This document shows positions 32,281-40,475 of a stretch of DNA of 64,000 nucleotides, piece by piece; positions within the stretch are counted from its first letter, which is position 1, and each line of letters opens with the position of its first letter. The stretch spans positions 148,688,961 through 148,752,960 of the forward strand of contig OZ038382.1 in NCBI GenBank assembly GCA_964036045.1, read 5' to 3'. The notes beneath the pieces are model-generated. The model was not told the origin of the DNA. It was given only the letters and a program-made list of their open reading frames with translations, and did not search any database. The stretch comes from Eutreptiella sp. 'Long Island Sound 2002' (lineage: Eukaryota > Euglenozoa > Euglenophyceae > Eutreptiales > Eutreptiaceae). The translations under genes and the position numbers were made by a program.

Positions 32281-32440
32281 GGCTACCCCCTGACTATTGA
32301 TTTACCAAGGGCCTCTGATGCACGAACTTGATAGGCCACCCCCTGACTATTGACTTACCAAGGGCCTCTGATGCACGAACTTGATAGGCTACCCCCTGAC
32401 TATTGATTTACTGGGGGCCTCTGATGCACGAACTTGATAG
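32281..32440. repeat. 53-bp tandem repeat, three copies
   Basis: Units start at 32281, 32334 and 32387, each beginning GGC[T/C]ACCCCCTGACTATTGA and ending with CACGAACTTGATA. The period is not a multiple of three, so it would disturb any reading frame of the Mutator-like gene here. Confidence 0.85.
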
Positions 32441-32470
32441 GCTCCCATGGTGAGGCGTAGTAGTGTAGTG

Positions 32471-33889
32471 TCACAATGTAGTGTCGTGCAATTCCTGGCA
32501 AACCTGCAGGGAGTTCTTCTGGCAATTCCTGCTCTGTCTCTTCTCCTCTCCCTTCCTCTCCGGCTGGTGCTGGTACTCCTCCTGCCGCTTCTCCTCCCGC
32601 TTCTTCCGCGGAGGCGACTTCCTCGGCTGCTCCTCCTTCCGCTCCTTCTTCTGCCTCAGCTGCTGCCTCCGCCGCTGCTTCGCCCGCTTCCTCTGCGGCT
32701 TGCTGCGCTTGCCCCGCACCTGTATCAAGGGATGTGCGTTGTATTGTTGGGCCAAGCCTATCAGCCTGGTGCATCCGAGGTGTTTGAAATTAGTAGCACA
32801 CCTTCTGGTGCTGCCTCCACACCTTCCACGTTGCCTGCTTCCGGCTCTTTTGGCTCCTCCGTCTTTGGCACTGTAGGCGACGATGGCAGGACTGCTGCTG
32901 GCATGCATCGGCGAGACGCTCGCCCAACAGTGATATATCATACCTTGCTCTTCTGCCATCTTCATCTGTTCCTCACGACGGGCAGGCATTGTGGATACTG
33001 AAGAAGGTGTTCTAGAATCCGGGAAGAGCGGATGATCGGGAACTACATCCGTATGCAGCAGACGTACTGTTCTGTGCCAATTACGTAAAATATGCCTAAG
33101 GTCTAAGTCGCTTACTTCTAGCGATAGAGGTGACAAATCAACCTCGCTACCGCCTAAAAAAAGGGAAACGACCCACTCTGCACCACAGCACGCAAACACT
33201 GCACACGACCAACCATCTGGCTGATGTACACAGTGAAATTTCTTAAGGTTCACGTCGGTAGAGAATGGCCATGGCAGGTGCTGGTTATGCACCTGCCAAT
33301 GCCGCTTAAGGAGGTCCCACAGAACGGTTCCACGCTGTTGCCGTTGGGCAGAATCCGGACACCGAGAATCCAGAATCCACACTTCAGGGGACGGGAGCAG
33401 ATGAAGAAAAACTGCCACCCACCAGTGCCCCTGCTCGCCACAGACCAAAATAAACCAATCGAGGTCAAAGCAGTTTTCCTTCTGTGGCAAGCTCTTTTTC
33501 CGCCAAAGGGTAACAGGCCAGACCCTTCGCTGGAGGCCGAGTTTCCGATGGAGCAGCAAATTCATGAGTTGCACTCGAATTTCAATCAAATTATCCCCAA
33601 TCCAACGATCACTTCCCAATTGTTCCGTTATTTCACGATTTGTCAAGAAAATGCCTAGTAGTCTGATGCCATCTCCCCCAGATGCAGGGCCCTCGGCAGG
33701 AGATGGGGTGCCGTCGGCATCAATATATTCCGGGTGAACGGTTAGTGAGGAGGTTGAAGTTGGCTCGGGGCTAATGGGTCGGTTGCAGCGCAGTGGTGCC
33801 GGGGTTAGCAGCTTGCATGGGCTCCGGAGGTTCCACGTCGGCCATTGATGGCCACCAAACGTGTTCACGCGGCCAAAGAGCAGGGACAT
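32471..33889 (-). CDS. Ulp1-like (C48) cysteine protease region of Mutator-like gene
   Basis: The protein has the order of catalytic residues of Ulp1/SENP-type proteases: His155 in GEQGHWWVAVFL, Asp174 in VWILDSRCPD, Gln223 and Cys229 in HQPDGWSCAVFACC. In this family the enzyme removes SUMO or related modifiers. Upstream residues 76-130 match the usual WIGDNLIEI pre-domain. The C-terminal 120 residues are extremely basic (KRSKPQRKRAKQRRRQQ and similar), suggesting nuclear or DNA contact. Ulp1-like domains are known passengers of plant Mutator-like elements. It lies on the same strand as the MULE transposase 11 kb away beyond TE3, so both were probably one transposon gene or neighbours. Its start overlaps the J-like frame by 119 bases in another frame. 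Confidence 0.8.
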   Translation of the reverse strand: MSLLFGRVNTFGGHQWPTWNLRSPCKLLTPAPLRCNRPISPEPTSTSSLTVHPEYIDADGTPSPAEGPASGGDGIRLLGIFLTNREITEQLGSDRWIGDNLIEIRVQLMNLLLHRKLGLQRRVWPVTLWRKKSLPQKENCFDLDWFILVCGEQGHWWVAVFLHLLPSPEVWILDSRCPDSAQRQQRGTVLWDLLKRHWQVHNQHLPWPFSTDVNLKKFHCVHQPDGWSCAVFACCGAEWVVSLFLGGSEVDLSPLSLEVSDLDLRHILRNWHRTVRLLHTDVVPDHPLFPDSRTPSSVSTMPARREEQMKMAEEQGMIYHCWASVSPMHASSSPAIVAYSAKDGGAKRAGSRQRGRCGGSTRRCATNFKHLGCTRLIGLAQQYNAHPLIQVRGKRSKPQRKRAKQRRRQQLRQKKERKEEQPRKSPPRKKREEKRQEEYQHQPERKGEEKRQSRNCQKNSLQVCQELHDTTL

Positions 33890-34571
33890 CTCCTAAATCT
33901 TTCCCCTGTGGTGCAACGAGGCCGCTCAATTGAGCCTCGTACAGCCGTCGGCTATCCCCACAAAGGATGTCTTTCGCCCCATTGATTCTTTGAATGACAC
34001 TGATGTCAAACCTCTGAGCCCACAGCACCAGTTTCCGATACCGTTTTTCAACGACGGCCTCATCGGCCCCACGCGGCAGACCTAGCAGTTCATGAGCCCA
34101 CGGACGGCTCATGTCAAGCTGTTCCAAAACGGGCTGGCGGGCATCGTGGGTATCCTCCCACCCTACTTGTGCCTGCACTCGGGCCCAAAGATTGGCCTTG
34201 TTTCGCAAGGAGAGGAAAGAGATTGCTGTCTGGGTGAGCTCGCCCCGCTCTTCGGCCTCCTGGAGGAAAAAATCCTGCACCTTTTTTCGAAAAGGAGAGT
34301 CCCCTAAGGATGCCACCCACGTTTCCAATTTTTGGAAACAGTCACGGAGTTCCATTTTCTCCGTGCACTTGTGGATCTGTCTCTTTACCTCATCCCAATC
34401 TCGGGACAGATCTACATCACCAATACTAGACGGCCCCGATGAAGCCGTCGAAGATTGAGAAGGTTGTGAGGTTTGTTGGCTTGAGGTAGGCGTCAAAGTA
34501 AGAGGGGTAGAAGGGGTGGGGAGCTCTGGTGAAGAGGACGTTTGGGAGGTGAACTCGCCTAGATCCGGCAT
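33771..34571 (-). CDS. Protein with degenerate J-like domain, next to Ulp1 protease
   Basis: A Ser/Thr/Pro-rich start leads to a helical region (about residues 55-150) and then a segment like a DnaJ J-domain: ELLGLPRGADEAVVEKRYRK, then INGAKDILCGDSRRLYEAQ (about 34,090-33,890). J-domains need His-Pro-Asp between helices II and III; here the position reads QRFD, so Hsp70 stimulation is not expected. The frame joins the upstream 34,986-34,570 frame through a shift near 34,580 and the Ulp1 frame through another near 33,780. It is therefore likely the middle of one long N-terminal region of the transposon gene. Confidence 0.55.
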   Translation of the reverse strand: MPDLGEFTSQTSSSPELPTPSTPLTLTPTSSQQTSQPSQSSTASSGPSSIGDVDLSRDWDEVKRQIHKCTEKMELRDCFQKLETWVASLGDSPFRKKVQDFFLQEAEERGELTQTAISFLSLRNKANLWARVQAQVGWEDTHDARQPVLEQLDMSRPWAHELLGLPRGADEAVVEKRYRKLVLWAQRFDISVIQRINGAKDILCGDSRRLYEAQLSGLVAPQGKDLGDVPALWPREHVWWPSMADVEPPEPMQAANPGTTALQPTH

Positions 34572-34986
34572 GTCCAGATTTTCGGGGTGTTTGCGAAATC
34601 CCTTCGTCCTCCGCGTCGTCCACCATCACACCTGCTTCTGGGTCAGGTATGGCCTCGGCTGCAACCGGTTGGTCTGACGGCTGGGATGGGTTAGGCTTCA
34701 GGTCAGGCTTTGGGTCAGGCTTCGCGCTTTGGGACTCATGTTTGGGTGTGGAGATAGGCGCAGAGGTTAGTACTTGGTGCCCACCCTCGGGCGTGAGTGT
34801 TTGTACCTCGGCTTGCGAGGCAAAGGAAACGCTCCGCTTCTTATGCTTTTGTGAGCCAGGCACCCTCCCCATTAATTCCATCAGCGATGGCCCTTCTGCT
34901 GCCATGGCTGCAGCATATGCCGTTGCCTTGGCCTTCTTTTCATCGGAGATTGGTGTCTTCGGTGGCATTCTAGAAGTGCACGTCAT
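34426..34986 (-). pseudogene. N-terminal piece of the Mutator-like gene
   Basis: Possible ATGs at 34,986 and 34,968; the second opens MPPKTPISDEKK. The sequence is Lys/Ala-rich, then Pro/Asp-rich (KPDPKPDLKPNPSQPSDQP) and acidic (VDDAEDEG). After about 34,580 this frame loses sense and the neighbouring frame (34571-33771) takes over, so a one-base indel is likely. No enzymatic domain is seen. It marks the probable 5' end of the gene. Confidence 0.45.
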
Positions 34987-35118
34987 GATCCAGGCGATTG
35001 GGGTTGAAAGCCGGTGCGTGCATCTCAACTGAGGGCTTGGGTTGTCACGCACGGAACGCAAAACTCGTCAACCTGTACCAACTCCCTTCAAGCGGAAGTC
35101 CACACCCTCCTTCTCAAT

Positions 35119-35122
35119 ATGT

Positions 35123-35154
<32 letters not shown>

Positions 35155-35283
35155 CTATATGTATGTATGTATACAGATATATATATATATATATATGTGT
35201 GTGTGTATGTGTGTGTGTGTGTGTGTAATATATATGTATATATATGTATGTGTGTGTGTGTGTGTGTCTGTATATATCTATAT

Positions 35284-35344
<61 letters not shown>

Positions 35345-35388
35345 GATGTACATACATGTATTTGTATATATATGTATATATTATACTT
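35119..35388. repeat. (CA)n, (TG)n and (TA)n microsatellite
   Basis: Mixed CA, TG and TA dinucleotide tracts. They end with GTACATACATGTATTTGTAT and TATA words that recur at 60,610-60,645 in front of the same minisatellite. Confidence 0.95.
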
Positions 35389-35568
35389 GGAGGGAGTAGA
35401 AATTGAGTAGGAGGGAGTGGATATTCGCTTGGAGGGAGTGGATTTTCACTCGGAGGGAGTGGAAACTGAGCAGGAGGGAGGTGATATTGAGTAGGAAGGA
35501 GTGTATATTCACTTGGAGGGAGCTGAAATTGAGGGGAAGGGAGTGGATTTTCACTTGGAGGGAGTATA
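35389..35568 (+). repeat. 21-bp minisatellite, nine units
   Basis: Units of 21 bp starting GGAGGGAG at 35389 and exactly every 21 bp to 35557. Two variants intermix: GAAATTGAGTA-type and GATTTTCACTT-type ends. The period keeps frame, so long fortuitous ORFs run through. A shorter copy is at 60,654. Confidence 0.92.
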
Positions 35569-35585
35569 CATACATACATATATAC

Positions 35586-35649
<64 letters not shown>

Positions 35650-35650
35650 G

Positions 35651-35740
<90 letters not shown>
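35569..35740. repeat. (TA)n-rich microsatellite
   Basis: TA tracts with TACA and TGTA interruptions. They separate the minisatellite from the GC-rich insert. Confidence 0.95.
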
Positions 35741-36363
35741 GCGGAGTCCCCCCCGGCGAATCCGAGGTTCTTCCTCGAAGGGGCCCAGGAGCCCAGGGGA
35801 CGCCACCGGGTCTACACGGCCAAGCCGGACAGAGCTCCCACCGGCAACCCCCCCCCCGCATGGGAGGGTGCACACCATAACCGCCAGCCCCCCCCGCCCC
35901 CCCTCAGCCCCCCCAAAAAAGGGACTCCGGCGCGGAGGGTTGGGGATATAGTCCCATGCCGCGCGGCCATGAATCGACATGGCCCTACACCAGGCGATAC
36001 ACGCCCTCCCCCCCCCCCTCGCTCAAGAGGGGCCCTTGTCGTCCCCCGGGCAGGGAGCAACCCCCCCCCCCCCTTCAAGGAACGGCCGCCCTCGGGAGCC
36101 CTCGCCCAGCCCCCGGGGGCCTCTCGTGGTTCGCCCCGAGCCCGCCCAGCCCTTCCACGCCCGCCCCCTCACCAGCCGCAGCCCATGGGCCCGCCCGGTC
36201 TCCCCCGCGGCGGCCCAAAACCACCAGGGACCCGGGCCCCGGAGCCCCGGTGCCCAGCCCCGCCCGCTCCCCCGGTATCCATCCGGCGGGGCCCGTCCCG
36301 GTCCGGTTCGGCCGTGAGGGGACGGCGTGGCACTCCCCCCGCCTCCACCAGGATTCGCCCCCG
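35741..36363. other. GC-rich 0.62-kb block between two (TA)n tracts
   Basis: Very C-rich on the plus strand, with runs of 8-14 C. It is bounded on both sides by TA repeats, like the TIR elements nearby. GGCGAATCC lies near the left end and, inverted, near the right end (9 bp), too short to establish terminal repeats. Open frames here are by-products of the lack of A/T-rich stop codons. Confidence 0.5.
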
Positions 36364-36392
<29 letters not shown>

Positions 36393-36394
<2 letters not shown>

Positions 36395-37588
36395 TCCAAT
36401 CTACACCCCTCTCTCAACTCTAGGTGGCTCCACCACACGGCTCTAAGGTACGTGCAAAGGGCACAAAGTGGTGCATACATGTGGTGGAAGGGGCTAAACC
36501 CAGTCAAAACGGGCTCAAAACGCGCCAAAAACACTTGTTGGAGCATCCCAAATGGTCCGGGATCACTTTCGGAAAAATGCGTTTTTGACCCATTTTTGAC
36601 CCACTTTTCGTCCAAAAATGGCCCACATTCAAGGCGTTTTGGGATTCTCCATGGGCCAAAACCCGTCGCCATCGGCTCAAAATGGGCTAAAACCACTTGT
36701 TTGAGCATCCCAAATGGTCGAGCATCACTTTTGGAAAAATGCGTTTTTGACCCATTTTTGACCCATTGTTTGTCCCAAAAAGGCCCATTTTCAAAGAATT
36801 TTTTTGGATTTTCCATGGCCCAAAACGCGCCACCACGGGCTCAAAAAGGCCCCAACACACCTGTTTGAGCATCCCAAGTGGTCTCGGAACAACTTTGGAA
36901 AAAATCTTTTTTTCGCCCCCGGGGACCCTGGTGGACCCACTGTTGGCCCCCACTGTGCGTGGGCTGGCCGGCCCTCCGGGTGCACCAAGTGACCACTGGT
37001 ACGGGGGTCTACGTGTCTCGTTGGGCGATTCTGAGGCTTGGAAACCATAAAAAGTTGGGGGTTCCGGGTGGACTAGGTGCCATCGGAACTCGGTTTTGAG
37101 CCACGTAGCCCAAGATACGGCCCGTTCTTGGTTTCGGGGTGCCGGTGCACATTGCGCAGTTTTTGGGGCTTTTTGGCGCCTTTTTGGGCCGTTTCTCGGA
37201 CATATCGTGGAGTTAGAGGGCACCAAAGGTCCCTTGGTCACGAGAAAGTGAAGCCGCACATGCAATGTAGCAGCCGTTTGCCTTCGTTTGGCTGTTTTCA
37301 ACCCTTACTAGGGCTGTTTTGGGCGAAAAATGGCTGTTTTTGCCCCAAAACTGCGCAGTTTTTGGAGGGCACCTCCCGACTTGGCACCACCGCCCCGGGC
37401 CGCCAACGTTGAGGTTTTGGCTCAAAAATTGGATTTGGCAAGGGCACCACCTAGGCTTTCGAATGGCTACATGGGGAAAAGATCCGAAGTGTTGGGACGA
37501 GGCAATGGCCAAAACGGAACGGAGACGTGTTGTTGTTGTTGCTTGTTGTTGCTTGTTGTTAGCTAAATTTAAGGGGAGAGGGGTGTAG

Positions 37589-37590
<2 letters not shown>
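36393..37590 (-). mobile_element. TIR element in (TA)n, copy A (1.2 kb)
   Basis: Bounded by (TA)n at 36364-36392 and 37591-37645. The ends carry CTACACCCCTCTC in inverted orientation. It is an inverted copy of 59367-60568; sampled stretches are roughly 93-95% alike by eye. It contains three tandem units of 162-164 bp marked by GAGCATCCCAA at 36541, 36703 and 36867. No transposase motif is seen, so it is probably non-autonomous. Its 204-codon minus frame has no recognisable domain. Confidence 0.75.

Positions 37591-37645
<55 letters not shown>
37591..37645. repeat. (TA)n microsatellite
   Basis: Pure TA tract flanking copy A. It is followed by three GTCATA units. Confidence 0.97.
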
Positions 37646-37648
<3 letters not shown>

Positions 37649-39992
37649 ATAGTCATAGTCATAACCACCTATCATGCCGTCTACTGGAGTTACCAGGCAT
37701 CTCGCGCCGACAGGTGGTTCCTGCCTCGCTCGATCCCGTGGGTCCCAGGGCTGCCTGAGGTGGCCCACAGCATGACGGAGGACCCAGAGGACCGGGGATA
37801 CCGGTCAACCAGGCTTACGGGGCAGTGGCGACTGCAAAGCGTTAGCATTAGCAACGGCGACGGACACTGGCCCGTTTGTTCGCCGGTCTAAGGGGGCAAG
37901 GCACAGCAATGCAGCAGCATCGCAACAAGCAGAAAGCAAAGGCTTCTCCGTCCGGCGCAAAGTGGCAACCAAGGCACAAAGTAGCACGCATGCGGCGAAG
38001 CGAGAGCGGACTCTCCGTTGTTCGCGTATCCCCGCCACCGTAGAGACGTCCAGTACCCGTGACTCCACGTAATCCACCGTCAGTTGCGTACTCGTAAATA
38101 CCCACCACCCCTGACTCCTCATATCCCACTGCCAGCACGCAATAACCCTTTTATGCACAGCCAGATTTCTGGGAGGCTCCAGCCTAGCCTGGCCCTCAGC
38201 CTTCATCGCCCCCGTGTCCCCACAATGTATGCCGCCGACCCACCGCATCAGTCCCCTAGTATAGTATAGAAACACGGTATCAACTCCACGTCCCCATGCC
38301 CCTGAGCAGCACCCACACCCTAGATATGTATGCTGTGCCGGCACTCCTTGTCAGGGGCAAGAACCCAATCAGCTTCGAGGCATCCTCTTGCCCACGTATA
38401 ATATAACCTGAGGGTCTACAGGGGGGGACGCTGGCCGCTACGCGACGGGAGTGGCGCAACCCGTGAATGTCGCTGACTGGGATTCAGGCTGGTGGGTGCC
38501 GTAGCTTGTTTATCAACCCCCTGTAGGGGTACCCACCAGAGGCTCGCCCCGGGCTGTGGTAACCAGGTGCACCTCATCTGGCCCACATACTTTGCCCTGG
38601 TCCTACCCTTGACCCTTACCTGCACTGACTGGCCAGCTCCCGTGGTTGCGCCTCTTCCGCCACAGCAGCGGCCAGGCCGCAGGTTCGGCCCCCACGGACA
38701 TCGTGGCAAGCCTACTGATAGCATTGGCCCGTGCGTCAGCCCCCAGACCACTCAGCATGCTGCTCCTCCTCTCTCCCCGCCTCTAGCCGACCGGACTGTG
38801 TCCACCCCAGGGGTAAGTCGTTACAAATGGTGAGGCGACCGCATACTCTTCGCTACGACGCCGCGCAGTACCGCTGTTGCCACGCCGATGCCACCTGCGA
38901 GCCGCCACCACACGCACCACGGCAACCGCAAGGCCATGGTCAGAGGTTAGACTATGTACATGCCTGCAGGCACGGTCCCTCTAGTTTGTTAACGGGGCCA
39001 GGGGATGCCCCTGCGCGCCCCCTGAGTTGTTAGAGGGGTCAGGGGGACACCCCAGTACCGCCATGCATCCCCGCAGCTCCCCCACAGTACGGTTCCCCAG
39101 TACCACCGCGTACCCCCACCGTACGGACCCCAGTACCATCGCGTATGCCCCCAAGACGCCAGTACACCGTCACCTTGAACTCCGCGTGCCCCTCGTGAGT
39201 GCTCCTCCCAGGCTGCCACGCCGTCTCAAGTACGCCCGCCATACAGTCCACCTGACGACCTCGCCGTCACATCCCTCTATGCACACATCACCACTTCGTT
39301 GCCGCTCCCGGGGCCAGCAGGCTGTCCCCAGAACCCCGTGTAACACTCCCAGGGGGCGCTGCAACGCGTGCACCGTAGCGCCGGCAATGATGTCGCCTGC
39401 CCCTAGACAACCTCGTGCACCCCCGGTGTATCCCGAGCAACCACTCCCAATACTGCCGTTGCCAGGCCGCCAGTAGAGATCCCTGTGCCATGGGAATACC
39501 CTACAGGGGTTTGGGCCTTATTACCCTGGTCGGGACGAGCCATGACACCTCACTGTTGTAAGCCGCAACCCGGGGCAGGCGGGTGAAGCATCCCTGTCCG
39601 ACCCTCATGCACGGGGGCAGTACGGCTCACCATCAGTCCGGCACGACCTCTCACATCGCGTTGGCCGTCATACGCCGCCTGCCAGTACCGCACAATCAGG
39701 CCATGAGGGCACTGCTTCTCAGGCGCTACCCCCGCCACCGCGTCCAGCGTAGGGACGGTAGCAGGTGCACCCACAATTCCTAACCCCATCAATCTGCATC
39801 ACCCCCGGTCCCCACCACGCCGTCACCATTTCCTCCGTGATGCCACAACCACAGTATCCGCGAGTCGCCCTCCAGAGCCGCCCACCATAGCAGCAGGGGC
39901 AGGGCTGCCGACGGCGCATCGGGGCATCTCACCCCTTCCACTCGGACGCTCTTCAGGTCACTCTGGATTGTCTTCCAGGCACTTGAGGACAT
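37646..39992. other. GC-rich non-coding, possibly LINE 3' region
   Basis: It lies 3' of the minus-strand LINE. No domain is visible in any frame. CCCAGTACC words recur at 39051, 39096 and 39128, a degenerate short tandem repeat. No poly(A)-like tail was identified to fix the 3' end of the LINE. Confidence 0.4.
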
Positions 39993-40475
39993 CTATCCAG
40001 AGTGCCGCAGTGCCCACCTTGCCTTAGGCCACCCCCTATCGGCACGCTCCTTACATGTCCCGCATAGTGGGACGGAGGCACATTGATGAACCCAAACTGA
40101 CGCTGTCTCTCCGCACCCGTGGCATCGCTGCGGAAGCACAGACCGCGACGGAACGCAGCAACTTTCACAACACTGCGACCACAGGTCCTGCCATACATCG
40201 CAGCACGCGTCCTGGAGTCCGAGCAAAGCACCCGCCAGCGTGCGTGCTGTGGCACAACTGAGTAGGCTGCGCCTCGCTTCCTCCCACGTGGACACCGGGC
40301 GGAGTATCGGTCGCCCGTCGGGCATCACCGGCAGGCCCGCAATCAGCCGGGGCCACCGCGCAACTTTGGGGCTGTGTGTGCCATGCGCCAGGAGCTCCCA
40401 ACCGTAGTCCCGTAAGACCCCCCCGATGACATCAACACCATCTTGCCCTGGGCCCCTGGCGGATGCTAGAACCAA
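39993..40475 (-). CDS. Cys-rich C-terminal frame of the LINE
   Basis: The frame overlaps the end of the RNase H frame by 10 bases in another phase and starts without an ATG (TTG), so it is probably the continuation of that protein after a frameshift. Near its end are paired cysteines and a histidine, CHGCGETASVWVHQC and CGTCKE, which could form a zinc-binding fold. The function is unknown; nucleic-acid binding is a guess from position. Confidence 0.4.
   Translation of the reverse strand: MVLASARGPGQDGVDVIGGVLRDYGWELLAHGTHSPKVARWPRLIAGLPVMPDGRPILRPVSTWEEARRSLLSCATARTLAGALLGLQDACCDVWQDLWSQCCESCCVPSRSVLPQRCHGCGETASVWVHQCASVPLCGTCKERADRGWPKARWALRHSG

Noticed and set aside
35014-35980. Long YIYIYI- or THTHTH-rich reading frames
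   Set aside because: They translate the (TA)n and (CA)n repeats and minisatellite; no start context, no conservation expected.
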